From the NCBI RefSeq assembly GCF_014192335.1, contig NZ_JACHXU010000018.1, positions 62,001 to 126,000 on the forward strand: 64,000 bases of DNA, written 5' to 3'. This document shows, piece by piece, positions 8,562-18,264 of this stretch; position 1 is the stretch's first letter; every line of letters starts with the position of its first letter. The translations under genes and the position numbers were made by a program. This DNA is from Aporhodopirellula rubra (GTDB taxonomy: Bacteria; Planctomycetota; Planctomycetia; Pirellulales; Pirellulaceae). Under the pieces are notes generated by a model that did no database searches, had not been told where the DNA came from, and saw only the letters and a list, made by a program, of their open reading frames with translations.

Positions 8562-10023
8562 ATCGCTCCGACTGCGTATTCAGATCTGGCACGCCGCGAT
8601 CTTGGCTCTGGTCGTGCTCGGATTCGCGGTATTGACCTATTGGCAACAGTACCACTTTCGGATGCGCGAGAACGATCGCGAGTTGTCGGCCGCTGTGGAA
8701 GTCCTGACCTCCCAACTCGCCGCAATTCCCGCGAGCGATTTGGAAGCCATGATCTCGTCGAATCCTGACTCCATCGAAATCGATCCAAACGTGATCGACG
8801 TTTGGCAACTGCTCGATGTTCCCGACACCTTCACGCATCGTCGCATCCGCAATCGGTTCGAGGCGCCCTACTTCATGATCATTTCGCCGGACGGGCGTGT
8901 CCTAAAGAGTTCGGCGTCGCGGTTTGAACGAACACCACCGGGGATGGTTTACCCACCACGTTCGGCGACGACGGGCATGGCATTCCGCAATCTCGGCGAC
9001 TGGCGAGAAGCGATTTCAAAAGGTCCCGCGAATACCATCATTCTGGCGGGACGTTTTCAAGGTGCCGACTATGGCGACCTGCGTGAATTGGCATGGACTC
9101 TGACGGGTGTGGGTGTGGTGCTAATGTGCGTCGGATTGATCGGCGGATGGATTGCCTCGGGACGTGCCGTTGCACCGATCGAGCAAATCACGGCGGTCGC
9201 CGAACGCATATCAGGTAGCGAACTGTCCAACCGAATTGAGACCGACTCGATGGATCGCGAATTCGCCGGACTCGCCAACACGCTCAATCAAACATTCGAT
9301 CGGCTCGAATCCGCGTTCAGGCGTCAATCTCAATTCACATCGGATGCGTCGCACGAATTGCGGACCCCGTTGTCTGTAATGAACATGCATCAGCAACTCG
9401 CATTATCAAAACCTCGTAGCGAGAGCGAGTATTGCGAGACGATTGAGGTTTGCCAACGAGCGACGAAACGGATGACCGAGTTAGTCGATTCGCTGTTAGT
9501 TCTCGCGCGACTCGATGCCAATATTCATTCTGAGTTCGAGACGATCGATCTCGCGGAGGTAACGCGTGACTGCATCGGGGAACTGCAACCTCTCGCCGAT
9601 CAGCGACGTCTTTTGATTGACACCGAACTCGATGATTCGGTTTGCGTCCGTGGCGACTCGGTACAACTCGCTCAGGTCATCAACAACGTTCTGAACAACG
9701 CGATCAGGCACAGTCCCGAGGGCGAAACGATCCACGTCACTCTTTTCACATCCGATGACCAGGGCGTGTTACACATCATCGATCGAGGCTCGGGAATCGC
9801 GGTGGAACACCTCAACAAAATATTCGATCGCTTTTATCGGATTCAACAAGATCGCAGCCGGGGAGATTCCGGTGGAACCGGATTGGGACTGTCGATTTGC
9901 CAGAGCATCATGACCTTGCACGAAGGGACGATTTCGCTGCGAAGCGATCAGGGTGAAGGATGCGATTTCGAGATCCGGCTCCCTCTCACACCTCCGCCGA
10001 TCACCGAAGCCCCCCACGGGTGA
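8551..10023 (+). CDS. membrane sensor histidine kinase
   Basis: The TTG at 8551 overlaps the end of the regulator gene and gives 490 residues. The protein has transmembrane segment 1 (AAILALVVLGFAVLTYW), a periplasmic domain of about 140 residues, transmembrane segment 2 (GVGVVLMCVGLIGGWIA) and HAMP (RAVAPIEQI). The dimerisation box SDASHELRTPLSVM carries the phospho-His, followed by N box NNVLNNAIRHSP, G1 box DRGSGIA and G2 box GGTGLGLSIC. It is a classical sensor paired with the upstream OmpR-type regulator. The ligand is unknown; an EF-hand protein made from the same unit could present calcium or another cation to the periplasmic domain. Confidence 0.9.
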   Translation: MAIKSLRLRIQIWHAAILALVVLGFAVLTYWQQYHFRMRENDRELSAAVEVLTSQLAAIPASDLEAMISSNPDSIEIDPNVIDVWQLLDVPDTFTHRRIRNRFEAPYFMIISPDGRVLKSSASRFERTPPGMVYPPRSATTGMAFRNLGDWREAISKGPANTIILAGRFQGADYGDLRELAWTLTGVGVVLMCVGLIGGWIASGRAVAPIEQITAVAERISGSELSNRIETDSMDREFAGLANTLNQTFDRLESAFRRQSQFTSDASHELRTPLSVMNMHQQLALSKPRSESEYCETIEVCQRATKRMTELVDSLLVLARLDANIHSEFETIDLAEVTRDCIGELQPLADQRRLLIDTELDDSVCVRGDSVQLAQVINNVLNNAIRHSPEGETIHVTLFTSDDQGVLHIIDRGSGIAVEHLNKIFDRFYRIQQDRSRGDSGGTGLGLSICQSIMTLHEGTISLRSDQGEGCDFEIRLPLTPPPITEAPHG

Positions 10024-10247
10024 GTCGCCTTGACGCCGTGAAGAGCGAATAACGCGAAAAAACGGGCACACCGAAGGTCATAATGGGGAATTCAGCAGAC
10101 TGTGTCAGGCAACGGTTCCGCCCGCCTTCACCCTCGACGAATTTCGGGTGCCCGACTACAACATGGGGGCAGATTGGCGGGAATCCCCTGATTGCCCCGC
10201 CCGATTCGTTTTCCCACTTTTCTCAACTCCGCCGCCCCCATCCGCTC

Positions 10248-11519
10248 ATGTCGACCGCGCCTGCCGAATCCCAGACCGAGACCAACGACCCATATTTTCA
10301 GTCCCTGTTTGCCGAACGGATCGGCGGGGCGAATTATGGCAAGGGAACCGAGATCTACAAATTCGAAAAGATCAAACGGGCCAAACGAAAAGCACTCGCA
10401 GACCAGCCTGAGCGGAAATTGCTGGATTTCGGCATCGGCGAGAACGACTCGATGGCCGATCAAAGCATCCGTGACACGATGCAGCGAGAAATCAACCGCG
10501 TCGAGAATCGTGGCTACGCCGACAACGGTGTCGCGGAATACAAAGAAGCCGCCGCTCGTTTCATGCAACGCAACTTCGGCGTCGAACTCGATCCGGCAAC
10601 CCAGATCAACCACTGCATCGGCAGCAAACCGGCCTACGCGATGTTGCCCGCCTGCTTCATCAACCCCGGCGACATCACGATGATGACCGTCCCCGGTTAT
10701 CCCGTCGCGGGCACCCACACGCGTTACTACGGCGGCGACGTTTACAAACTGCCGCTGCTCGCCGAAAACAACTTCCTGCCCGATCTCGATGCGATCCCTG
10801 ACGACATCTATCGTCGTACGAAGTTAATGGTATTGAACTACCCCAACTCGCCGACCGGCGGAACCGCACCGGCCGAGTTCTTTGAGAAGGTCGTCAAGCT
10901 CGCCAAAGAAAAAGAGTTTGTCGTTGTCAACGACGCCGCCCACATCGTATTGACGTTCGACGGCAAGCCGAGAAGTTTTCTCGAAACGCCCGGTGCACTC
11001 GACGTCGGCGTCGAAGTCCACTCGATGAGCAAGGGCTACGACATGATCGGATGGCGAATGGGATTTGTTGCCGGTCACCCATTGATCGTGCAAGCGTTCG
11101 CGGATGTCAAAGACAATAGTGACAGCGGTCAATTCATTGCCACACAAAAGGCGGCCGCCGCGGCACTCGACGACGACTCGATCCCCGAGCGGATTCGGGC
11201 GAAATACCGTCGCCGGATGGAGAAACTCGTCAAAGTCCTCAAAGACGCTGGCTTCGAAGCCGAGATGCCCGGCGGAACATACTTCCTTTACACCAAAGCC
11301 CCAACGCAATCCGCATCCGGCGAAACGTTTGCCGCTGCCGAAGACGCCACCCGTTTCCTGATCGAACAATTCGGCATCGTTACGGTGCCGTGGGATGACG
11401 CCGGTGCGTTCTTGCGATTCAGCGTGACGTACATCGCCGAAGACGAAGCCGCCGAAGACGCCTTGATGGCGGAAACGGCTTCACGTCTCGCTGGGGCCGG
11501 ATTGCAATGGAAATCCTAG
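10248..11519 (+). CDS. dapL: LL-diaminopimelate aminotransferase-like class I/II aminotransferase
   Basis: 423 residues from the ATG of MSTAPAESQ; the longer ORF from 10083 adds a non-conserved leader. It is a fold-type I PLP enzyme with substrate-entry motif ANYGKGTEIYKFEKIK, the LNYPNSPTGG loop, and the PLP lysine in HSMSKGYDMIGWRMGF. The N-terminal block (ERIGGANYGKGTEIY) matches DapL-type enzymes of chlamydiae, plants and planctomycetes. They transaminate tetrahydrodipicolinate to LL-diaminopimelate for lysine and possibly peptidoglycan. An aspartate or alanine aminotransferase role cannot be excluded from sequence alone. Its last 13 bases overlap the start of aroC, so the two are coupled. 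Confidence 0.75.
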   Translation: MSTAPAESQTETNDPYFQSLFAERIGGANYGKGTEIYKFEKIKRAKRKALADQPERKLLDFGIGENDSMADQSIRDTMQREINRVENRGYADNGVAEYKEAAARFMQRNFGVELDPATQINHCIGSKPAYAMLPACFINPGDITMMTVPGYPVAGTHTRYYGGDVYKLPLLAENNFLPDLDAIPDDIYRRTKLMVLNYPNSPTGGTAPAEFFEKVVKLAKEKEFVVVNDAAHIVLTFDGKPRSFLETPGALDVGVEVHSMSKGYDMIGWRMGFVAGHPLIVQAFADVKDNSDSGQFIATQKAAAAALDDDSIPERIRAKYRRRMEKLVKVLKDAGFEAEMPGGTYFLYTKAPTQSASGETFAAAEDATRFLIEQFGIVTVPWDDAGAFLRFSVTYIAEDEAAEDALMAETASRLAGAGLQWKS

Positions 11520-12721
11520 GCGGCCCCCACTACGCCGTCGCCGGTGCCGGCGAATCGCACGGCCCCGCTGTCACCACGATCATTCACGGTTGCCCTCCCG
11601 GACATCAGATCCGCCGCGCCGAGGTACAACCGTTTTTGGATCGTCGCCGACCGGGCGGAAACAAACACGGCACACCGCGAAACGAAAAAGACAAAGTCGT
11701 CTTCCTCTCGGGGCTGTACCGTGATGACGTCGACGTCCTCCTCGGCGGTTCGACGCTCGGTGTCAATGTCGACGGGGCGTCGTTCGAAACCGAAGGCTAT
11801 GAAGACGGATTCACAACAGGTGAACCGATCGCTGCCATCGTGTTGTCGACGAGTAAAAAATCAGGCGACTACACGCAGTTCACAGGCCCCGGTGGAGAAG
11901 TCCGCCCGGGACATACCGACCTCGTCAAATATCACCAATCCAAAGGGTTCGTCGATATCCGCGGCGGTGGACGGTCGAGTTACCGTAGCACCATCAGTGA
12001 CGTGATCGGCGGCAGCGTCGCGAGGATCGTACTGCAACAATTGTTCGGTGTTCGGATTCTTTCGTCGATCAGCCAAGTGGGGTCTCTGCGAACATCAATG
12101 AAACTGGGCGACAAACTCTCGCTCGAAAACGCGGACGAAACCCAGCGACAACTCGACGAAGCGGAAATCCCATCGATCGATGTGGAGTTTGCTAAAGCCG
12201 CAGGTGAAGCAATCAAAGAAACGCGTCGGCGAGGTGACTCGCTCGGCGCCGCCGTGGAAGTGGTTGCCGTCGGTGTGCCACCTCTGTTGGGTAACCCGCT
12301 CTACCAGAGTTTGAAAGTGCGTCTGATGGGCGTCCTCGGTGGGCTCAACGCCGTGCAGTCCTGCGAGATCGGATCCGGCGTTGACGTCGTCGAACGAACA
12401 GGCAGCGACAACAACGATCCGATCCGGCATGACGGTTACCAATCCAACACGCACGGCGGTCTCATTGGCGGCATCACCACGGGGAATCCATTGGTCGCGC
12501 GCGTCGGATTCAAGCCGACGTCGACGATCAACCTGCCGCAGAAATCCGTCACGAAAAACCTCCGTGACATCGACTTTGAACTCGCTAAAGGACGCCATGA
12601 TCCGTGCGTTGGCGTTCGAGCGGGAGTGACACTTGAGTCGCGAATGGCAATCGAATTGCTCAACTCGCTGCTCGCGTATCAAGCATCCGCTCACGCCGGC
12701 GATCCGATCAATCTGTTTTAG
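11507..12721 (+). CDS. aroC: chorismate synthase
   Basis: 404 residues. The FMN-dependent enzyme makes chorismate from EPSP, the last common step to aromatic amino acids. The family fingerprints are present but diverged: AGAGESHGPA, HGCPPG (usually DGCPPG), FLDRRRPG, GHTDLVKYH, RGGGRSSYRSTISD (usually GGGRSSARETA) and RHDPCVGVRAGV. The catalytic Arg of the second signature is kept. Several inserts make it longer than the usual 350-390 residues. It overlaps dapL at its start, and its last 14 bases overlap the end of the opposing FHA gene. Confidence 0.93.
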   Translation: MEILGGPHYAVAGAGESHGPAVTTIIHGCPPGHQIRRAEVQPFLDRRRPGGNKHGTPRNEKDKVVFLSGLYRDDVDVLLGGSTLGVNVDGASFETEGYEDGFTTGEPIAAIVLSTSKKSGDYTQFTGPGGEVRPGHTDLVKYHQSKGFVDIRGGGRSSYRSTISDVIGGSVARIVLQQLFGVRILSSISQVGSLRTSMKLGDKLSLENADETQRQLDEAEIPSIDVEFAKAAGEAIKETRRRGDSLGAAVEVVAVGVPPLLGNPLYQSLKVRLMGVLGGLNAVQSCEIGSGVDVVERTGSDNNDPIRHDGYQSNTHGGLIGGITTGNPLVARVGFKPTSTINLPQKSVTKNLRDIDFELAKGRHDPCVGVRAGVTLESRMAIELLNSLLAYQASAHAGDPINLF

Positions 12722-13790
12722 ATTGAACAGACTCCTCTGCGGGAGCGATCCAATCGAACCGGATCCCGCTGGCGATTAGTTCCACTAAACTGGCCTCGAG
12801 ACGGGTGATCAACTCGCTTCGATCACGCCTCGGTTGCCCACCACGGCGCAGTCCCATCAACGCCCCTACAACGCGTGTCTGCGGATTGATAATCGGCGAC
12901 GCCACGATCGCGTGATGGGGAGACTTGCTCGGAGGCTCAACAGCGATCGGCGCACTGTGGTAGAGCACCGTTTGCCTCCACCGCCCAATCCGGTCGAGCA
13001 CTTGGGCGAAGTCATTCGCCAATTCGGCACGGATGTTCTCATCAAACTCCGTCGCAAAATCGGCTGGAGACGTTTGGATGTCACCGCGAGAGAGCGAGCA
13101 CGTCAACTGCCAATCCGAATCCACACGCGACCAAATCATCGCTATCTCCAGACCGATGACATCATCAATCGCGTGTAACGCATCCTCTAGAAAACGCGGG
13201 TTTGTCGATGCGGAATAAAACAGTTTCGCAATCGTCCTGAGCCACATCATCAGTTGGTCTCCTTGCTCAGCGTCGAAGCTCGAACCCAGCGTCGCGACGA
13301 GCGAGGTGCGTTGATCACCACTTCCCCGATCGAACACCTGCGAACTCGATTGACTCAGCGGCCTCGGTGTTCCCAACGAAATCATCCGCTCGGTAACCTC
13401 GGTCGGTTCAATCACAATCGTCACGTGCTGCATGTGCAGACGGGCGACGCCACGAACGAAACAAGTTTTACCGGGCAACAATTCGCGTCCTGGGTCGACT
13501 GTGATCCGACAATTCCGGCTAGTATTTTGCAACAATATTTCGCCGCCGGGCAGTGGCGAAACGGTAACATGCGATCGTGAAATCTGGGTCTCGAAACGAT
13601 CCGCGACAATCAAACGCGGAATGCTGTTTTGGTCGTTGTAGTAAAACGGAACTGATTCCGTGCGACGCTGCCGCCCCACCTCGACGGCGCTGACCAAAGG
13701 CACGACGAGCCTCCGCTGCCCACCGGAATACACACTCAACTCGGCCGCGACCGGGCTGGACTCGTGAAAATTGGAAGGGGAATCGATCAT
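12708..13790 (-). CDS. FHA-GAF domain signalling protein
   Basis: 360 residues. An FHA domain covers roughly residues 30-135, with core residues in VEVGRQ, the SRSH motif and NTSRN, which bind phosphothreonine. A GAF-like domain covers about 185-345 (LFYSASTNPRFLEDALHAI, then HAIVASPIINPQTRVVGALMGL), ending FDWIAPAEESVQSKTD. No catalytic output domain is present, so it probably acts as an adaptor or sensor. It is divergent from the giant Ser/Thr kinase, sharing a 289-base promoter region, and FHA domains are common substrates or partners of such kinases. That link is inferred. Confidence 0.75.
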   Translation of the reverse strand: MIDSPSNFHESSPVAAELSVYSGGQRRLVVPLVSAVEVGRQRRTESVPFYYNDQNSIPRLIVADRFETQISRSHVTVSPLPGGEILLQNTSRNCRITVDPGRELLPGKTCFVRGVARLHMQHVTIVIEPTEVTERMISLGTPRPLSQSSSQVFDRGSGDQRTSLVATLGSSFDAEQGDQLMMWLRTIAKLFYSASTNPRFLEDALHAIDDVIGLEIAMIWSRVDSDWQLTCSLSRGDIQTSPADFATEFDENIRAELANDFAQVLDRIGRWRQTVLYHSAPIAVEPPSKSPHHAIVASPIINPQTRVVGALMGLRRGGQPRRDRSELITRLEASLVELIASGIRFDWIAPAEESVQSKTD

Positions 13791-14079
13791 GGTGCCGGGT
13801 CATCAATTTGTCTTGGCCGCCAGCGCAATCTCACATGGCGTCCGCATTCTGTCACCAACTACATTGCAATTAGTGGCAACATTTGGACACGCTTGCCGCG
13901 AAAATTGGATGTACCGAATTGGCAATGCCGTTTTGACGTTCTCGTCGCATGCCATCGATCATGAATGCGAAGACATTTGAAAATTTGACATTCAGGTCGC
14001 CGCACCACAAAATCCGAGACGCGCGAATTGAATTTCCTCCTGAGTTCCACTTCCACTCCGCTGACTTTCCCGATGGCTC

Positions 14080-17000
14080 ATGAATCCTGACGAATCAGAG
14101 TCGCATCTCTTCTCCACACGGGTCCCCGGCGATGACGAAGCGGCCGAATCGGACCCATTTTCGACCCGACCGCCTCCTGATCCGAACGATGCATCCAACG
14201 GTTCCCCGGCCGATGCATCCGACGGCGAGCCTGTCTATCAATCCGAATTCTCTACACGAGTCGACCAATCGCTCGATACGCACGGAGATGTCAGCGAGTC
14301 AGGCTCCGGTGACGCGTCGGCTACCGCGTCATTCCGATCGCCGATGCGATTTCGCGTGCTGCGTCCACACGCGAAAGGTGGATTAGGCCAAGTCTCGTTG
14401 GCACAGGACACCGAACTGAAACGACAGGTAGCCGTCAAAGAGATTCAGGATCGGTACGCGGATCTTCCCGAAAGCCAAGCTCGTTTCGTATTCGAAGCCG
14501 AAGTAACCGGACGACTGGAACACCCCGGCATCGTTCCGGTCTACGCCCTCGGGCGACACCACGATGGACGTCCCTACTATGCGATGCGTTTCATTTCCGG
14601 CACGGCAATGGATGACGCCATCAAGCAACTGCATCGCTCGCCGGACGCGAACACGTTTGATCGTCGTCTTCGCGACCTGCTGAATCGATTCATCAGCGTG
14701 TGCAACACAATCGACTACGCACACTCTCGGGGATACATCCACCGCGACCTCAAACCCGCAAACGTGATGCTGGGCGAGTACGCGGAAACTCTCGTCGTCG
14801 ACTGGGGGCTCGCCAAACAAATCGGCGCCCCCGAAGCGAACACGGAGAAGGCACAAACGAACGATCAAGATGGTCCACTCGGAAGAGTTGCCGACTCAGA
14901 TCACCAGCACGGGCGTGGCAAAACGCGAGCCGGTCGCGCCGTCGGAACGCCACAATACATGGCCCCCGAACAGGCCGCAGGTGATATCGAGAAAATCGGA
15001 CCACACACCGACATCTATTGTCTTGGCACAACGCTGTACCATCTCCTGACCGGCATCGCCCCGCTGGCCGATCAAGGAAAGATGTCAATTTCTCAATTGC
15101 TGCGTCGGATCCAGCAAGGCGAGATTCCGCCGCCCATCTCAGTTCGTCCCGCTACCCGCAAGACACTCGACGCGATCTGCCGAACGGCGATGGCGATCGA
15201 TCCCAAGGATCGCTACGCATCGGCACGTCTGCTGGCGCAAGACATCGAAAACGAACTCGCCGATGAACGGGTCAGCGTCGTCCCCGAATCGATTTCCGAT
15301 CGAGCCGGTCGATGGATGCGCAAACATCGTGGCATCACGGTCACGGCCGGTGTCTCGCTATTCGCCCTGACGCTGCTTTCCACCGCATTCTACGCCGTCA
15401 CGCAATCAACGCTCGATCGAACCCGGCGTTACCTTCAAATCAGCCAACTCGAACAACAATTCGACAGTGCGATTCATGCCGAGACGCAACGACAACGCGA
15501 CGCCGCAATCGTCTCCGATGCGATCACGCCGCCGGAGTCGCTGATCACCTCGAGTCGGCAAATGATCGACCAAATCGAAACTCTTCGCCGAAAAGAGACT
15601 CCCGATTTCGAAGACACCAACCGACGACTCTCGTTGCTAGGGAATTGGACTTCCGCGATCGAGCAACTCAGCCGGAAACGCATGAACCGGGATTTGCACG
15701 CGACCTTGGTCAGTGAAGTCGATCGATTCGGCAAATCGTTTCCTTACACGGATCTTCCAGGATTCGACGAAGAGATCACACGACTGAAACGGTTGGCTCG
15801 TGACCGGATCGCCCAGTGGTATCCCGTCGCATCACCCGAGTTAAGCGAACCTCAATTTGTTTCGATACGCGGCGTGCCAACGCGAGCGAGCGATCCGCTC
15901 GAGCAAGAGACAGTGTCAGTACTCGATACGCCTCCCGGCAACGTGCAAGTCTCGGCGAGGTTTACCGGCGACACCGCGCAAGCGCGCAGTGTCGGAATCG
16001 TGTTGTCGGAATCAAATGATCCGTCGGTCGAAAATTCAGGGTATCGTTTCCTGCTCGCCGATCAAAGCTATCACCCGATCTATGACAATGACGCCCGACC
16101 GAGCATCGCCGAGGCAAACCGTCGAAACAGTTTGATGGCGTTCATCATTCGTGGCGAAGACATCCTGCGCGTGCAACCGGTCACGTTGTCGCCCCGGCCC
16201 GACGCAGCAGGTGACAGCCTGCCAAAGCTAACTGCGCGCCGTGAGCGGGGAACGCTGCTAACGTTTTTAATCGATGACGAACAAATTCGGTTCGAAGATC
16301 TTTTCCCGATTCCACCAGACCAACCCGGCCAAATCGGATTGGTCTGCCCGCCCGACATGGGCGTGCAAGAATTCATCGTCGAGGCCCAACGCGACCGCGC
16401 CAACGTTGAGAGGTTTGTTGAATCGGGAAGCGAGCGAGAAAACCAATCCGTCCCGTCCCTTCAAACCGAAGAAGTTGCCGACCCGATCGAACAAGGTGAC
16501 CGCGCGTTCTCTGAAGGTGACTTCGTCGCCGCCCGTCGATTCTACGAACAACTCCCCGGCAATGTGGAAGCGCTCGCGAAGACAGCCTTGACCCTCGAAT
16601 TTCTGGATCCGGACGAGTATCCGGTTGTCCTCAGAAAGATCATTAACGACTACGCTCCCGAAGGAGTCGAATCCGAGAACGTGCGTCAATGGTATCTGTA
16701 CGCCGGTGTCAAACTGTTTCTTCACTATCTTCGTCAGCCAGACGAACGTTCGCGAGCGGACTGGGTATTGTCGCGTTTGCGGGTCAACTATGACCTCGAA
16801 GACGTGCAGTCATTGATCCCCGAAGTCGAGCGTCAATCCTTCACCCAAACACTACTGCGACCTGGCAAACGAACACGCGTGCTCTTCGGAAACGATGGCG
16901 ATATTGAAGAACTCGAAGGCACGATCGAATTGCTCAGCAACAACCCGCGTTGGCGAAGGCTCGCGTATTGGCGAAAGGCAGACGCGTTGCAGTATGACTG

Positions 17001-18186
17001 GAATCTGTCACCCGAGAAAGCTCGTGCAGCGGCCGCGCCGATACTCGATCGGTTGATCGAAGAAATGGGCGCCGCCCCAAGCGCCGACACACTCGACTGG
17101 ATCACGATCGTACGAGATCGCATTTGGATTCATATCCTCGATGGAACCTACGATGAAGGGAAAGCCCTACTCGTTCGTTCGATCGGAGAACAACGTGAAA
17201 GGATCCCAACCTCTCGGCTGCCCCTGTTGATCGACCGAGCGAGGTTGCTCTACGCCGAAGCCCCATCCAACGATCAAGAAGCAATCGACGACCTCAAGTA
17301 TTTCTTGCAACGCGTGAACCCAGAAACACCGCCACAGGGAATTCACGTCACTCACTACGGCGAGGCGTGTGGGATCCTCGGCATCCTCTATGAACGACGT
17401 GGCGACACCGAGGCTGCCGAAGAAATCTGGCGTGCGGGACGAAGACGTAATTGGGGACCATGGCGGAGCGATCCCGCTTCAATCGTTACCGCCAAGGGCG
17501 CGATCATGGTGCTCGAAACAGAAACCCCCGAACCCATCTTGGCCGCGAGGACCAACGGCTATTCGCAAATCGAATGGCAACAAATTGTCGATGAACTCTT
17601 CGCCGGTTCAGGCCTGAGCGATGTGGCTATTCGCAACATGGTCTTCAACAGCGAACAGGTTCCTGATGAATGGATTCAAACCGTCGCGGAGAAATGCTTC
17701 TCCGGACCACGTGGAAGAGCCATCGGTGATGCCACACTGCTGCATCAAATTCCGCTGATGCAAACCAACACCGGTGGAGTCACCTTGATTCTCTATCAAG
17801 CGATCGTGCACTTGACGATGGGCGGTGAGGAAGTTTTCGAAACCTATCCTGAATTCGACGAAATCGTGTTCGACCGCTGCGGCCGATTGATGTCCGCGTT
17901 TCAGGAAGACCGCATCGGTTGGAACGAGATGGCGTTCATCCTGGCCTCATTCACCGGCAGTTGGAACGAAAGATCGTTTGTGAAACTGTCCGAAAAGCTC
18001 GACGATCACGACCTTTCTGCAGGATTCGCTTTGATTTTTGCGCTGATGCAGCAGGTAAAAAACGACGACGTGCAAAAATCTCGATCAATCGTCGAAAATT
18101 TTGTGCTCCCCGATTCCGAGGAATTACCCTCCCTCTATCGGAGAATCGCGACCGACCGCCTCGGGCCATTTGAAGACTCCCCATAG
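14080..18186 (+). CDS. transmembrane Ser/Thr protein kinase with large C-terminal domain
   Basis: 1368 residues. The first 90 form an acidic, Ser/Thr-rich leader. A Hanks-type kinase domain follows at about 92-390: Gly loop KGGLGQV, catalytic Lys in VAVKEI, IHRDLKPANVML, DWG in place of DFG, GTPQYMAPEQ and a DIYCLGTTLYHLLTG segment. One membrane segment at about 418-440 (GVSLFALTLLSTAFYAV) leaves over 900 residues outside the cytoplasm. That part includes coiled-coil-like stretches, a beta-sandwich-like region near 600-760 and TPR-like helical repeats near 800-1250. The architecture resembles PknB-type receptors in planctomycetes. It heads a run of four plus-strand genes; the two small gaps that follow (78 and 77 bases) suggest co-transcription. 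Confidence 0.88.
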   Translation: MNPDESESHLFSTRVPGDDEAAESDPFSTRPPPDPNDASNGSPADASDGEPVYQSEFSTRVDQSLDTHGDVSESGSGDASATASFRSPMRFRVLRPHAKGGLGQVSLAQDTELKRQVAVKEIQDRYADLPESQARFVFEAEVTGRLEHPGIVPVYALGRHHDGRPYYAMRFISGTAMDDAIKQLHRSPDANTFDRRLRDLLNRFISVCNTIDYAHSRGYIHRDLKPANVMLGEYAETLVVDWGLAKQIGAPEANTEKAQTNDQDGPLGRVADSDHQHGRGKTRAGRAVGTPQYMAPEQAAGDIEKIGPHTDIYCLGTTLYHLLTGIAPLADQGKMSISQLLRRIQQGEIPPPISVRPATRKTLDAICRTAMAIDPKDRYASARLLAQDIENELADERVSVVPESISDRAGRWMRKHRGITVTAGVSLFALTLLSTAFYAVTQSTLDRTRRYLQISQLEQQFDSAIHAETQRQRDAAIVSDAITPPESLITSSRQMIDQIETLRRKETPDFEDTNRRLSLLGNWTSAIEQLSRKRMNRDLHATLVSEVDRFGKSFPYTDLPGFDEEITRLKRLARDRIAQWYPVASPELSEPQFVSIRGVPTRASDPLEQETVSVLDTPPGNVQVSARFTGDTAQARSVGIVLSESNDPSVENSGYRFLLADQSYHPIYDNDARPSIAEANRRNSLMAFIIRGEDILRVQPVTLSPRPDAAGDSLPKLTARRERGTLLTFLIDDEQIRFEDLFPIPPDQPGQIGLVCPPDMGVQEFIVEAQRDRANVERFVESGSERENQSVPSLQTEEVADPIEQGDRAFSEGDFVAARRFYEQLPGNVEALAKTALTLEFLDPDEYPVVLRKIINDYAPEGVESENVRQWYLYAGVKLFLHYLRQPDERSRADWVLSRLRVNYDLEDVQSLIPEVERQSFTQTLLRPGKRTRVLFGNDGDIEELEGTIELLSNNPRWRRLAYWRKADALQYDWNLSPEKARAAAAPILDRLIEEMGAAPSADTLDWITIVRDRIWIHILDGTYDEGKALLVRSIGEQRERIPTSRLPLLIDRARLLYAEAPSNDQEAIDDLKYFLQRVNPETPPQGIHVTHYGEACGILGILYERRGDTEAAEEIWRAGRRRNWGPWRSDPASIVTAKGAIMVLETETPEPILAARTNGYSQIEWQQIVDELFAGSGLSDVAIRNMVFNSEQVPDEWIQTVAEKCFSGPRGRAIGDATLLHQIPLMQTNTGGVTLILYQAIVHLTMGGEEVFETYPEFDEIVFDRCGRLMSAFQEDRIGWNEMAFILASFTGSWNERSFVKLSEKLDDHDLSAGFALIFALMQQVKNDDVQKSRSIVENFVLPDSEELPSLYRRIATDRLGPFEDSP

Positions 18187-18264
18187 GCGACGTCGCGCGA
18201 GTTTGGATATTGTTGGCAACGGATCGCTCGGTTCCTTCCTGATACGCTCTGCTAAGTTTCGCAT

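Noticed and set aside
12095-12694. 199-codon minus-strand ORF
   Set aside because: It lies antisense inside aroC; composition is that of a shadow frame.
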